A stretch of 64,000 bases of DNA from a bacterium (GCA_029564595.1 JAKQPS010000113.1:62001-126000); one strand, 5' to 3'. Shown: positions 51,783 to 60,797, numbered from the stretch's first letter. The notes: a model not told the origin generated them from the sequence alone. Translations and numbers: made by a program.

Positions 51783-52892
51783 TTACTTGACCTCGAAATA
51801 GGTGTCTTCGGTGAACTGGGCGGCTGTCCAGCGCGCCACATCCATCGGTCTTCCGTCAAACTTCATCGCGCCCATGTCGAGCAGAGTAACCTGAACTCCC
51901 AGCGGTATGAACTGGAGAACGCCGCTCGGATTCGCTCCTATCGACTCGATTCTGGACCATTTCGTCTTCATTATCAGGTGGTTCGTGTTCCTGCTAATGC
52001 AGGTGGTGTTCTTCGTGTCGACCGCCCACGCGCCAGCCCTCTGGTAGCCGAAGAAGCAGTCGCTGATGTAGCCCGTGCTCTCGAACTGCTTGAGAAGCGG
52101 CGAATAAGCGAACAGTCCGCCCGCTTTCAACATCGCGTCCATGCTGGTGTCTCCGCCCATCACATCGGGATTGACCATCAGCGAACCGTATATCCTGATG
52201 TCCGTCGGGGTCATCGAGCCGCCCACAATCGTCTCTCCTGCAACCATATCAACATAAACGAACTCTTCGTCGAATCCGATCCTTAGATCGTGCAACCTTC
52301 CGAATGCGGGAAGATTCTCATCCGGGGAATCATTCAGCGCCATCTGCATCATGCAACCCCTCGGCAAGAAACTCTCGCAGCTTTTCAAATCGCCGCTGTT
52401 GACGCAGTCTCCCGCGAAATATTCCTTCGTCATTACTTCATTCTCAGCTTCCACCATGCAGGGAACCTGAATGAATATATTTCCTGAAGAGTCCATAGCG
52501 CGAACCGAGTAAACCACCTCGTCGCCGCTCTGGAAAGCCGGTAGCTGTCCAGTCCATGTCTTTCCGTTGCTTGAAGACAGCTTCACGCTCTTCCAATCCA
52601 TTTCAAAGTTGGCCATGTATAGCACATACACTTCGGATGTTTCATCGCTCGTTTTCTTCGCGTCGTTATAGATTTCGACGGTTATCGAGGTGGGCTGTCC
52701 GCCGACCGGAGCCGCCGGGTTCAGTGTGATGCTTTTCAATTCAGGGGGGAACCTTGTGTCCAGCCTGTCCTGCACGATCTCCTGCGCGTCCGCAGGCAGG
52801 ATGCTCAGGTCAAGCTCCTGAGCGGGAGCCGCAACGGCCATAATCATCACTGATGCCGCCGCCGCCGCCAACTGTTTCACTAATTTCTTCAT
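51783..52892 (-). CDS. Secreted protein of unknown function, Ig-like N-terminal part
   Basis: The 369-residue protein has a signal peptide (MKKLVKQLAAAAASVMIMAV, cleavage near PAQ). Residues about 55-140 look like an Ig-fold strand set (ITLNPAAPVGGQPTSITVEIYND, VYSVRAMDSSGNIFIQVP). The rest has four to six Cys (NSGDLKSCESFLPRGCMMQM, YISDCFFGYQRAG, TTCISRNTN), probably forming disulfides, and no enzymatic motif is seen. It carries a promoter and a terminator, so it is a single transcription unit. An outer-surface or periplasmic binding role is plausible. Confidence 0.65.
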   Translation of the reverse strand: MKKLVKQLAAAAASVMIMAVAAPAQELDLSILPADAQEIVQDRLDTRFPPELKSITLNPAAPVGGQPTSITVEIYNDAKKTSDETSEVYVLYMANFEMDWKSVKLSSSNGKTWTGQLPAFQSGDEVVYSVRAMDSSGNIFIQVPCMVEAENEVMTKEYFAGDCVNSGDLKSCESFLPRGCMMQMALNDSPDENLPAFGRLHDLRIGFDEEFVYVDMVAGETIVGGSMTPTDIRIYGSLMVNPDVMGGDTSMDAMLKAGGLFAYSPLLKQFESTGYISDCFFGYQRAGAWAVDTKNTTCISRNTNHLIMKTKWSRIESIGANPSGVLQFIPLGVQVTLLDMGAMKFDGRPMDVARWTAAQFTEDTYFEVK

Positions 52893-52922
52893 ATCTCCTC
52901 CTCCTTTTTAATTTCGTTGTGC

Positions 52923-52952
52923 ATTATACATACCATGCTTCAAAATTGTAAA
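52923..52952 (-). promoter_or_regulatory. Predicted promoter of the secreted protein gene
   Basis: On the minus strand TTTACA (-35, 52947-52952), an 18-base spacer and TATAAT (-10, 52923-52928) match the consensus well, about 30 bases ahead of the start codon. Confidence 0.7.
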
Positions 52953-53072
52953 GTCATTTTTGCCCAAAACCTTACACATTTTCCATAAAATCATTTAGCC
53001 GCGCGGCAATTTCCTTCCGGATTTCTTACATTATTATTCGAACCACCCGGAATACTTAGGAGAAAATAATTA

Positions 53073-54809
53073 CTATTTATAAGAACTTTTCGAGAGCTTA
53101 TATATTTTTATCTCCGGCCCTAGTCCCGCCTTTGGAGAAGATGAAAATTCCTTTAATAGTTCGGCTTTTTCATCCAGAGACCGATAAAATGCGACAGCTT
53201 CGGGATAAAAATCCTCCGCCGCAAAGAATCTTTCGTAAATATGACCGCTAACGACGATATACTCGAATCCTTCGCGCTCGTAAATTTCAATCGGATACTC
53301 CGCCAGTGAAAAAGAAGAAGTCAACCTGTATTTTGGTTCGATTTTTTCAAGCGCGGCCAGATGGTACTTTTTGGGTGAATTTTTTTCCGCGTCCGACGGA
53401 CTCCGGGTGTCATACGCAGGAAGCGGAACCGCGCCTGCCACTCGTTCATTAGCCATCCTGTCCTTCAACTCCTGAGCGCCCAACAGTGATTCGGGAGTCG
53501 GGGCAAGCAGAGGCCCTCCATATTCCACTGCAACCGCCGCTCCTGTCGGAACGTTCTCTTCAATCCACTCGCGAGCCAGCGTGCGGGTGTCTTTCGCTAA
53601 AAACAAAGTGTTTTGTGCGATAACTGTTTTTAGAGGCAGCGCCATAATAGCGACCGCCGCCAGCGCTGCTAGCTCCCGCCTTCTTGCTTTGAATATTCCC
53701 GAAGCCGCATCGAGAGCCGTCGCCGCAAGAAAACACAAAGCCGGAAGCGCGCCAAGCCAATGTCTTGAGAAGCCGAACTGCGAGAACTGTCCGTTTATCG
53801 CGTAAAAAACCGCTATGTAACAAAGGAAAACGAGTTCATGAGGTCTGCGGCGCATTGCCGCGTATATTATTCCGCAGCCCGACGCGGCCAGCAGCGGAAT
53901 TCCCATTCCATCTTTTAAATATACGACAATCGAATGCAGCCACATGTTTACCGGCGTTTCCATCCCGAACCAGCCGTCGTTCATCAGGGTCTTTTGAATA
54001 TTGATGTCGCCGATGAAGCTTTTAAAATCAAGAACGCTGTACGGCGCGCCTGCCAGATAAGCCGCCCCGAAAGCGAAAAACATCGCAAATGGAGCGATTG
54101 AAAACAGCGTTCCCGCCTTCGACCCGCTCTTTGCGCGCATAGCAAAAATTAAGTGGGCGAAAAGCATCGTCGCAAGAAGTTGGGCGGCGGTGTATTTGGT
54201 TGCGGTTCCCAACCCCGCTACAATCCCGCAAAATACGTAGTTGCGAAGTCCGCCTTCTGTTGCCAGCCGCGCCGCAAGATATAGGGCAAGAGTCATGAAA
54301 AACGTAAGCGGAATATCCGTAATCGCAAAATGAGACTGTTCCACATGCAACGGGGTCAGAGCCAAGAAGAACGCCGCAAGAAGCCCCGCGCGCTTGTTTA
54401 CAAACCTCGCGCCGGCCGCCGCCGCGACATACGCCGCGCCCGCCCCGAACGCTGCTGCCGTCACTCGCGCGATTAAATAAAACATTGTCGGGTCTATAAA
54501 ATACTGAATCCCGAAATCTGCCGCCGACGGAAAAAAACCGAACACATGCCCGACGATATACGCCGCGCCGTATAAACCGAACAGCAGATACATGAAAAAT
54601 GCCGGATAATAAAAGAAATGCGGGTTAAAATCCCCCGATCCGAACCTGATCGCGTGTGAAACTACATGTACCTCGTCCAAATGCAACTGGTCGGGAAGGC
54701 CATACCTGATTCCGTGAACGCGGACGACAAAAGCGATAAGCATTACAAGCGACAACGCCGCGTTTTCCTCGAACCATTTTAAAAAACGCTTCAACCTGTG
54801 ATTCTCCAT
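53073..54809 (-). CDS. GT39-like membrane glycosyltransferase
   Basis: The 578-residue protein has about ten to twelve membrane helices and a C-terminal soluble part (about 430-578). The first outside loop carries HLDEVHVV, the Asp-Glu pair typical of dolichyl-phosphate-mannose or ArnT-type (GT39/GT83) transferases, followed by FNPHFFYYPAFFMYLLFGLY. The family moves a sugar from an undecaprenyl- or dolichyl-phosphate carrier onto protein, lipid A or other acceptors; donor and acceptor are not known here. The ATG at 54809 is more likely than a TTG at 54845. It is divergent from the methyltransferase at 54987. Confidence 0.82.
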   Translation of the reverse strand: MENHRLKRFLKWFEENAALSLVMLIAFVVRVHGIRYGLPDQLHLDEVHVVSHAIRFGSGDFNPHFFYYPAFFMYLLFGLYGAAYIVGHVFGFFPSAADFGIQYFIDPTMFYLIARVTAAAFGAGAAYVAAAAGARFVNKRAGLLAAFFLALTPLHVEQSHFAITDIPLTFFMTLALYLAARLATEGGLRNYVFCGIVAGLGTATKYTAAQLLATMLFAHLIFAMRAKSGSKAGTLFSIAPFAMFFAFGAAYLAGAPYSVLDFKSFIGDINIQKTLMNDGWFGMETPVNMWLHSIVVYLKDGMGIPLLAASGCGIIYAAMRRRPHELVFLCYIAVFYAINGQFSQFGFSRHWLGALPALCFLAATALDAASGIFKARRRELAALAAVAIMALPLKTVIAQNTLFLAKDTRTLAREWIEENVPTGAAVAVEYGGPLLAPTPESLLGAQELKDRMANERVAGAVPLPAYDTRSPSDAEKNSPKKYHLAALEKIEPKYRLTSSFSLAEYPIEIYEREGFEYIVVSGHIYERFFAAEDFYPEAVAFYRSLDEKAELLKEFSSSPKAGLGPEIKIYKLSKSSYK

Positions 54810-54986
54810 AAATGAGCAACGGCTTTCATCTACCGTCGCAATCAATTCAGCGCCCCGCCACTCTTTCCATTTTATTTTATGCCATTTCTCCGCAAGATGG
54901 AAACGGGTTTATTTTCAAACTCGTTATTTGAAACAATAATAATCAATATAATCATATTATCGCGGCGACGGACGCGAACCACGAAT

Positions 54987-55991
54987 ATGAACGATAATTG
55001 CGAAGACAGAAAACACGGGACTGAAAACGGAGTCGAGCTTGTTCACGCCGATTGTGATCTCTGCGGCTCCGCTGAGAGCAGTCCTCTATATAAAAAGGAC
55101 GGCTTATACATAGTTAGATGCGACGGGTGCGGATTGTCGCGAGTCAATCCCAGACCCACCGAAAAATACCTGAAAGATGAAGTCTATAATGAGGGATATT
55201 TCAACGCCGAGAAAGGCTTCGGCATAGAGAACGCTTTCGGGAAAGAAGCTGGCGGGGACAATTCTAGAGCGGAAAGAATTTTCAAGCGCATCGAAAAGCT
55301 GGTTGCGCCGGGAAGGATGATTGACATCGGATGCGCTTCCGGCGTTTTTATGAGAGAAGGGCGTCGCCGCGGCTGGTCAGTCCGGGGCGTTGAGATTTCC
55401 GAATACGCCGCCGAGCAGACTCGAAAAAGATTCGACCTTGATGTGTCATCATGCGATTTCATTCAAGCCGACCTTCCCGCCTGCGAATTCGACCTTGTGC
55501 TGATGATGGACCTTATCGAGCATCTTCCGTCGCCCGGAAAAGGCGTCCGTAAAGCCTATGAAATACTGAAGCCCGGCGGACTTCTGGTCGTTGAGACGCC
55601 TAATCTTGATGGAGCGGCGGCCAGAGTCCTCGGAGTCGAGTGGGGGCTTATCGCCCCTCTGCACCACCTTTATTATTTCACGCCCGCCACCCTGAAAAGA
55701 CTAGTTTCGGAATGCGGATTCAACATCGCGTCCGTCGAATTTCCGTTCTGGGGGCTTTCCGATCTTATCTTTTCAGCCGGCTCTTTCAAAAAAGCCGGTC
55801 TGCCGATAGGCGAAAAACAAAAGCATATCGCTAGAACCAAACTTCGGTTTGCAAGAGACGCCGCGCGCTTAGCGGCCAACGCCGTCGATCGCGCCCTGCT
55901 CTCTCCTTTCACCCGCTCTTCAAACGGAAACTCCATCAGCATGATTTGCGTCAAGCCGATGAATCATTCATCCGGAGAGAATCACAAATGA
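54987..55991 (+). CDS. Methyltransferase with N-terminal zinc ribbon
   Basis: The 334-residue protein has a zinc-ribbon-like start (CDLCGSAESSPLYKKDG...CDGCGLSRVNPRPT), then a class I methyltransferase fold with MIDIGCASGVFMREGRRRG, VRGVEISEYAAEQTRKRF and DLVLMMDLIEHLPSPGKGVRKAYEILKPGGLLVVETPN. This is the usual layout of type-11 methyltransferases in surface-sugar clusters. The C-terminal half is hydrophobic and basic. Its stop overlaps the start of the metallophosphoesterase gene (ATGA), so they are cotranslated. The ATG at 54987 is the better start because the 36 residues before it are AT-rich and unrelated. Confidence 0.85.
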   Translation: MNDNCEDRKHGTENGVELVHADCDLCGSAESSPLYKKDGLYIVRCDGCGLSRVNPRPTEKYLKDEVYNEGYFNAEKGFGIENAFGKEAGGDNSRAERIFKRIEKLVAPGRMIDIGCASGVFMREGRRRGWSVRGVEISEYAAEQTRKRFDLDVSSCDFIQADLPACEFDLVLMMDLIEHLPSPGKGVRKAYEILKPGGLLVVETPNLDGAAARVLGVEWGLIAPLHHLYYFTPATLKRLVSECGFNIASVEFPFWGLSDLIFSAGSFKKAGLPIGEKQKHIARTKLRFARDAARLAANAVDRALLSPFTRSSNGNSISMICVKPMNHSSGENHK

Positions 55992-56797
55992 GCAAAAAAA
56001 ACTTCAAACCTTATGTTTTCTTTTCCGATCTTCACATCGACAGATGGGACAGATTGAAAAAAGAGCGTTTTTTCGAGTTCATTGAGCGGGTCGAAGAAAC
56101 GGCGGCGGGGGTTTACATATTGGGAGATATTTTTGATTTCCCGGCGCTGAAAGGCGATTCCATCTGGCCGAGGCATAAAGACACCGTAAATCGCATTCTC
56201 GGCCTATCCCGCGCCGGTTTGCCGGTCAACTACCTTATCGGCAATCACGACATTTCCCTCAGGGGCATTGAAATCGAAGAGGTTAACTTCAGGCTGACAT
56301 ATCCGGACAACAAGCATCCTTTCGAGGTCGAACTGTTCGGAAAAAAGGTTTATATGGAGCACGGGCATTATTACGACCCGCTCTTTCTGGAACATATATA
56401 CGACGCGGTGGACTTTTTGAGAGCAGTGACGGGGAAAGCGGTTGACCAGAGCGCGACCGACTTTCTGCGAGACGTGGTAAGAATTTTTCAGAGGAAACCG
56501 AAACACGACGCCGAAAAAGCGGCTACGAAAGAAAAAACAGAGGTCGGAGTGCCGGAAAGATTCCTCAAGCTGTGGGAGGAAGCGGCCGAACAACTTCTCA
56601 AAAAACGCAGATGCGACATAGCAATGTTCGGCCACACGCACGGCCCCGCCCTGTCACGAATGCTCGGCGGGCCTCAGTTCTATGTCAACACCGGAGACTG
56701 GGTGACGCATTCCACATACGTCGAGATGACGGAAACCTCAATCTCTCTTATGGACTGGATAGAAGGCGCGACAATAAGACAAGAGAAACTTGATTGA
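55988..56797 (+). CDS. LpxH-like calcineurin-type phosphoesterase
   Basis: The 269-residue cytosolic phosphoesterase has all metal motifs: FSDLHID (Asp14, His16), LGDIFDFP (Asp47), IGNHDIS (Asn86, His87), EHGHYYDP and FGHTHGPA. Layout and spacing resemble LpxH, the UDP-2,3-diacylglucosamine pyrophosphatase of lipid A synthesis, but a lipid A role is not certain, since generic LpxH-like enzymes exist. The ATG overlaps the upstream methyltransferase stop and follows GGAGAG. Overlap with a surface methyltransferase supports an envelope sugar or lipid function. Confidence 0.82.
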   Translation: MSKKNFKPYVFFSDLHIDRWDRLKKERFFEFIERVEETAAGVYILGDIFDFPALKGDSIWPRHKDTVNRILGLSRAGLPVNYLIGNHDISLRGIEIEEVNFRLTYPDNKHPFEVELFGKKVYMEHGHYYDPLFLEHIYDAVDFLRAVTGKAVDQSATDFLRDVVRIFQRKPKHDAEKAATKEKTEVGVPERFLKLWEEAAEQLLKKRRCDIAMFGHTHGPALSRMLGGPQFYVNTGDWVTHSTYVEMTETSISLMDWIEGATIRQEKLD

Positions 56798-56803
56798 CAG
56801 GAA

Positions 56804-58051
56804 TCATTTTTTTAGAGACGCGCCTGAACTGCGCGACGTCTTTTTATCCGCGTAATCGCAACGCGAGAACTCGCATAAAAGAATCGCGATATCGTCCGTA
56901 ATAGGCTGTCTGCCCGCGAATTTTTTCACGTTTCTGTGCAGTGTTCCGACGATATCCTTCTCGCCGCGCGCGCTTAGAGCCTTGAAGTTATCAACAAACC
57001 TTCTGTCTCCGTACATCCTTTTCTTTGAGTCTTTCTGCTCGCTGCAACCGTCCGTGAAAAGCAACAGCTTGTCGCCCGGCCTAACCTGCGTCTTGCCTTC
57101 GACGTACTCCGTGCCAACGCGGATGCCGATCGGCATGTTTCCCGGCTGCAGAGGGCTTGCGCGGAATTTGTCGCACCTCAAAAGAACAGGTCTGGGAAGC
57201 CCGAACTGGGTGTAGTTCATCTCCAGCGTCGATATGTCAACTATCCCGTAAAAACCCGCGACGAAGAAGCCTTCCGGCATCAGCGGGATGAGTTCCTTGT
57301 TCATCTTGCCTATGACTTCCGAGGTGGAAAGCCGGCCCTCGGCGATGAAGTTAAGGTTCATTTTCACTTCTAAGGCTATCATCGCGGAAGTGATCCCGTG
57401 ACCCATAACGTCTGCGACGAATATCCCCACATGGCCTTTCCCTATTCTGCTTACGGAGAAGAAATCGCCGCCAAGATGCAGAGATTGCTCGTACACGTGC
57501 GAGAATCTCATTCCGGGTATTCTGGGATATTTCTTCTCGACCAGATGCTTCTGGAATTTGCCGGCATGATACATTTCCCGCTCTATAGTATTGAGGGACT
57601 TCATCAACTGCTTGCTGGTTTCCATCAACTCGGATGTTTTCTCGTTCACTTTCTTCTCTAGGGCGCGTTCCCTGTGCCTGATCAAATCCTTGACGGATAT
57701 GATTCCTTTCATGCTTCCGTTTTCGTCCGTGACGATAAGGTGTCTGAAATCGCCGCTCATCATAATCTCATGGGCGTCGTCGAGGCTGCTTCCTGAGCCG
57801 ACTGACACAATGTCGCGCGTAACAACCTCGCCCACCGGCAGAGAGGCCGGATCAAGATTCTTAAGAACTATCTTGCTGAACAAATCTCTGTCGGTGAATA
57901 TGCCCAACGGTCTGTCGTCGCCGTTGGTCACGACGATAGAGCCGACGCCGCGCACGGCCATCATCCTCATCGCTTCGAGCGTGGATACGTCAGGCCGAGC
58001 GGTTAGAACATCCGCGCTCATAACTTCGTCCACAAGTATCGCTCCGGGCAT
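56804..58051 (-). CDS. CBS-domain SpoIIE-type serine phosphatase
   Basis: The 415-residue protein has a CBS pair (about residues 8-60 and 72-125), a short coiled coil (RHRERALEKKVNEKTSELMETSKQLMKSLN is split by heptads, about 128-160) and a PP2C-type SpoIIE phosphatase domain (170-400) with the metal Asp residues in GGDFFSV, VADVMGHG and TDGCSEQKDS, plus PITDDIAIL near the end. It would dephosphorylate an anti-sigma antagonist, probably the STAS protein encoded next to it at 58325-58699, in response to a nucleotide-type ligand at the CBS domains. No RsbW-like kinase is in the window. Confidence 0.88.
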   Translation of the reverse strand: MPGAILVDEVMSADVLTARPDVSTLEAMRMMAVRGVGSIVVTNGDDRPLGIFTDRDLFSKIVLKNLDPASLPVGEVVTRDIVSVGSGSSLDDAHEIMMSGDFRHLIVTDENGSMKGIISVKDLIRHRERALEKKVNEKTSELMETSKQLMKSLNTIEREMYHAGKFQKHLVEKKYPRIPGMRFSHVYEQSLHLGGDFFSVSRIGKGHVGIFVADVMGHGITSAMIALEVKMNLNFIAEGRLSTSEVIGKMNKELIPLMPEGFFVAGFYGIVDISTLEMNYTQFGLPRPVLLRCDKFRASPLQPGNMPIGIRVGTEYVEGKTQVRPGDKLLLFTDGCSEQKDSKKRMYGDRRFVDNFKALSARGEKDIVGTLHRNVKKFAGRQPITDDIAILLCEFSRCDYADKKTSRSSGASLKK

Positions 58052-58324
58052 ATATCAGACGGCCTCCCGCCGCGCGACTAGTTTACCACAGATTCAAAAA
58101 CAGAGGCAACGCTGAAACTAAACCGTAGCTTGAATATCAATATTACCGCTTGCTGCAATGAGCGCTTTTATTTAAAATGGGTTCCCGCTTTCGCGGGAAT
58201 GACGGCAAATAAGAGGAATGACGGCAAAAGCAATGACTAAAAAGTAGGAATAACAGAAGTTATGGGAATTATGGTTATAGGATTTTTGCGCTTTTGGAAT
58301 TAATCAACAAGATAGTTTCGCGGA
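58052..58324. other. Intergenic region between phosphatase and STAS genes
   Basis: No gene is seen in these 273 bases. A REP-like palindrome lies at 58181-58208. The rest is AT-rich with two GAATGACGG half-copies. Confidence 0.55.
58181..58208. repeat. REP-like palindrome, copy 2
   Basis: CCCGCTTTCGCGGG with flank AATGACGGCAA matches the element at 148-172; the flank is repeated as a half-copy at 58215-58228. Confidence 0.65.
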
Positions 58325-58699
58325 TTAATGCACTGTCGAATCGTCGCTATGGAAACTTCCGACAGCCGCTTCTTCGGTTTTCATGATTGAAAAAACATCG
58401 GTCAGGTTCATAACTGAAAAGACGTTAAGATTCCTAGGCGTTATGCCAATAATACGAAGGCCGCCCTTGATGGGATTGATTATCTTCTGGGCGTATATGA
58501 GAGAGCCGACCCCGGTGCTGTCTATGAATCCGACATCCGACAGGTTCAGGACGATCTTCTGATGTCCGAAGTTTACAAGAGAGTCCAGCCTGACTTTCAA
58601 AGTCGGAGCGGACTGTGTGTCGAGATTGCCTCGAACGTCGAGCACTACCACGTCGCCTTGGCTTCTCTCCTCCAGTTTGAATTCCATGCTATTATCCAC
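58325..58699 (-). CDS. STAS-domain anti-sigma factor antagonist
   Basis: The 124-residue protein is a single STAS domain (VVVLDVRGNLDTQSAPTLK, KIVLNLSDVGFIDSTGVGSLIYA). The phosphorylatable Ser is Ser61 in DSTG, as in SpoIIAA/RsbV. When dephosphorylated it would bind and neutralise an anti-sigma kinase. The GTG start at 58699 has GGGAG at good spacing; an internal ATG at 58687 is possible. It lies upstream of the CBS-SpoIIE phosphatase gene on the same strand, separated by 273 bases, so the two may be functionally paired even if not on one transcript. A promoter is at 58727-58756. Confidence 0.9.
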   Translation of the reverse strand: MDNSMEFKLEERSQGDVVVLDVRGNLDTQSAPTLKVRLDSLVNFGHQKIVLNLSDVGFIDSTGVGSLIYAQKIINPIKGGLRIIGITPRNLNVFSVMNLTDVFSIMKTEEAAVGSFHSDDSTVH

Positions 58700-58726
58700 G
58701 TTCCGCTCCCATTGCCTCGCAAAGCT

Positions 58727-58756
58727 ATTATACCTTCAACGCCAGTTTGTCCACAA
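58727..58756 (-). promoter_or_regulatory. Predicted promoter of the STAS gene
   Basis: On the minus strand TTGTGG (-35, 58751-58756), an 18-base spacer and TATAAT (-10, 58727-58732) fit a sigma70 promoter. Confidence 0.6.
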
Positions 58757-58809
58757 CACGCAGGATGATTTTGAGATTCCTGCCTGAAGTTATGCGTTGC
58801 TGATTCGTA

Positions 58810-58818
58810 TGGTAGAAT
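58810..58818 (+). promoter_or_regulatory. Predicted extended -10 of lnt
   Basis: TGG plus TAGAAT (58813-58818) fits an extended -10 element about 25 bases before the chosen lnt start; no clear -35. It overlaps the longer alternative reading frame, supporting the later start. Confidence 0.4.
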
Positions 58819-58841
58819 ATCCGCTGGACGGAAACACGGAC

Positions 58842-60413
58842 ATGGGAAAAAACAAAAAGAAGAAAAAACCCGTCGTGGCGGTCAAAACAGAGCCGCGCGC
58901 GTTGTGGAAGAAAGCGGTTGAACTTGCCGCAATGCCGATTTCCGGAGCGGCGCTGGTATTGGCTTTCGCGCCTTACAATCAGTTCTATCTGGCATGGGCG
59001 GCGCTAGTCCCGCTTTTGTGGACGTTGGGTCGCGCAAATTTCGCGGGAGCCGCCCTGCGCGGATATCTCTTCGGCATGGGGTATCTTGCCGCTCTTTTCT
59101 GGTGGCTTATGGTGGTGCGCTGGCCCGCCCCGCTCGGTTACGCGGCTTTTGTCGTCCTTGTGCCGGCAATATTTATCCCGTGGGCCTGTCTGACGGCTTT
59201 CTTCATAAAAAAAACGAGCGCCGCTCTCCGAATCTTGACTCCTGCATGCCTGTGGGCGTTGCTTGAATTCGCCATGTCTCACGGGACTTTCGCTCTCCCA
59301 TGGTGGTCTCTCGCATACACCCAGACATCCAACCTTGTGACGGCGCAGCTCGCTGCCATCGGCGGGATTTATCTCGTTTCATTCATGGTTGTGCTTGCGA
59401 ACATGTTCGTTCTGGCGCTCGCAAAGAAAAACGTCGCAACAGATAAAAAAACATGGGCGGGGATAGGCGTTCTTGCCGTGGCGCAGATAGTTTACGGAAT
59501 CTACGGCATGACGGCCTCGCACACAACAGCCGAGCCTGTCTCCGTCGCCCTCATTCAAGCCAACTTCGAGGAGCAGGAGGAAAAAGAGGACCAAAGTATT
59601 TTCACCGACATGTACTCGACTCATTTCGAGATGACCGACGAAGCCGTCCGCGAGAAAGAGCCGGATATAGTGGTTTGGAGCGAGAGCATCACATTCTTGT
59701 CATGGCTCGCCGGAGAACGGAATCTTGAAAGCGTGAAAAATGCGCTCTCCGCGCTTGGAATAACGCTCGTCGCGGGGGTTTACGACTGGAAAGACGACAC
59801 CGAAAACTACAATTCAGTTATCGCCATAGACCCTGAAAAAGGATTGATAGGAAAATACGACAAGATTCAGATAGTGCCGTTCGGAGAGATGTTCCCCTAT
59901 CGGAAAACTATCGAGAAGATAAGCCCGGCGGCCGGCGCGTGGATAACAGATCAGGCCCTCTCATACGACACCACGCCGGGAAAGAGCTATACCGTCTTCG
60001 ATTCCCGCAGCGGCAAGTTCGGCGCGATGGTGTGTTTCGAGTCGGTGTTTCCGGGGCTTACGAGAAAACTTGCCAACGATGGGGCCGAATTTTTATTCGT
60101 CCTAACGAACGACGCGTGGTTTCTGAACACGGCGGCGATACACCAGCACGCTTCGATGTCCGCGCTCCGGGCTATCGAGACGAGAAGATATGTGGCGCAG
60201 GCGTCCAACACGGGAGTATCGGCAATATACGACCCGTCGGGACGCCTCTCGGCGACCGTTCGGCCTCTAACAAAGAGCATCCTTTACGGAGAGATGCGCC
60301 CGAACCGGGCAAAGACTTTCTACATGATGTTCGGCGATTTGTTCGCATGGCTCTGCGCCGCCTTCTCGGCCACGGCTCTGGCGCTTGCTTTCCCTCGGAA
60401 AAAGAGAAGTTGA
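58842..60413 (+). CDS. lnt: Apolipoprotein N-acyltransferase
   Basis: The 523-residue inner-membrane enzyme adds the third acyl chain to lipoproteins. It has about six to seven membrane helices in the first 220 residues, then a carbon-nitrogen hydrolase domain with the catalytic triad Glu281 (VWSESI), Lys341 (YDKIQIVPFGE) and Cys398 (MVCFES). The block LTNDAWFLNTAAIHQHASMSALRAIETRRYVAQASNTG is typical of Lnt. A short Lys-rich tail begins and ends the protein. The ATG at 58842 is preferred; an upstream TTG or ATG extends it by 11-15 residues. It confirms a diderm envelope. Confidence 0.95.
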   Translation: MGKNKKKKKPVVAVKTEPRALWKKAVELAAMPISGAALVLAFAPYNQFYLAWAALVPLLWTLGRANFAGAALRGYLFGMGYLAALFWWLMVVRWPAPLGYAAFVVLVPAIFIPWACLTAFFIKKTSAALRILTPACLWALLEFAMSHGTFALPWWSLAYTQTSNLVTAQLAAIGGIYLVSFMVVLANMFVLALAKKNVATDKKTWAGIGVLAVAQIVYGIYGMTASHTTAEPVSVALIQANFEEQEEKEDQSIFTDMYSTHFEMTDEAVREKEPDIVVWSESITFLSWLAGERNLESVKNALSALGITLVAGVYDWKDDTENYNSVIAIDPEKGLIGKYDKIQIVPFGEMFPYRKTIEKISPAAGAWITDQALSYDTTPGKSYTVFDSRSGKFGAMVCFESVFPGLTRKLANDGAEFLFVLTNDAWFLNTAAIHQHASMSALRAIETRRYVAQASNTGVSAIYDPSGRLSATVRPLTKSILYGEMRPNRAKTFYMMFGDLFAWLCAAFSATALALAFPRKKRS

Positions 60414-60469
60414 CACTTTTTCTTTCAATACTTATTATCTGATTGAGAAACGAATGAGAGGCTTGGGAC

Positions 60470-60712
60470 ATGGACTGCAAAGAAGCCGAGTTGCTGTTGC
60501 ATGAGTATCTTGATTGCGACATGTGCGAGGACGGCAGGCTGAAGATACAGGCTCATCTGAACACATGTCCCAAGTGCAACGGCAAATTCAGTTTCGAGCA
60601 GGGCCTTCGCGAAATGGTGAAGAAATGTTGCAAAGCCGAGTTGCCCTCAGACCTTTGCTCTCGAATATCAAAAATGCTGGATTGTGAAAAGAACTCCGAC
60701 CTGCGCGCCTGA
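60470..60712 (+). CDS. Orphan zinc-finger (zf-HC2) anti-sigma-type protein
   Basis: The 80-residue protein carries the HxxxCxxC zinc motif (His29, Cys33, Cys36; HLNTCPKC) with a further Cys near the start (Cys3), the signature of putative zinc-binding anti-sigma domains. No membrane helix follows, so it is a soluble type. The usual neighbouring ECF sigma factor is missing; lnt precedes and an intergenic repeat follows. It may sense thiol oxidation, as RsrA-type proteins do, but that is inference. A weak ribosome site precedes the ATG. Confidence 0.8.
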   Translation: MDCKEAELLLHEYLDCDMCEDGRLKIQAHLNTCPKCNGKFSFEQGLREMVKKCCKAELPSDLCSRISKMLDCEKNSDLRA

Positions 60713-60797
60713 TTTTATTCTTATTATCACAGTCTTCAAACTTCTGATATAAATGAACAAATCATTTTTTATCTTAATTTTTTCGTCTGTTCAATTA

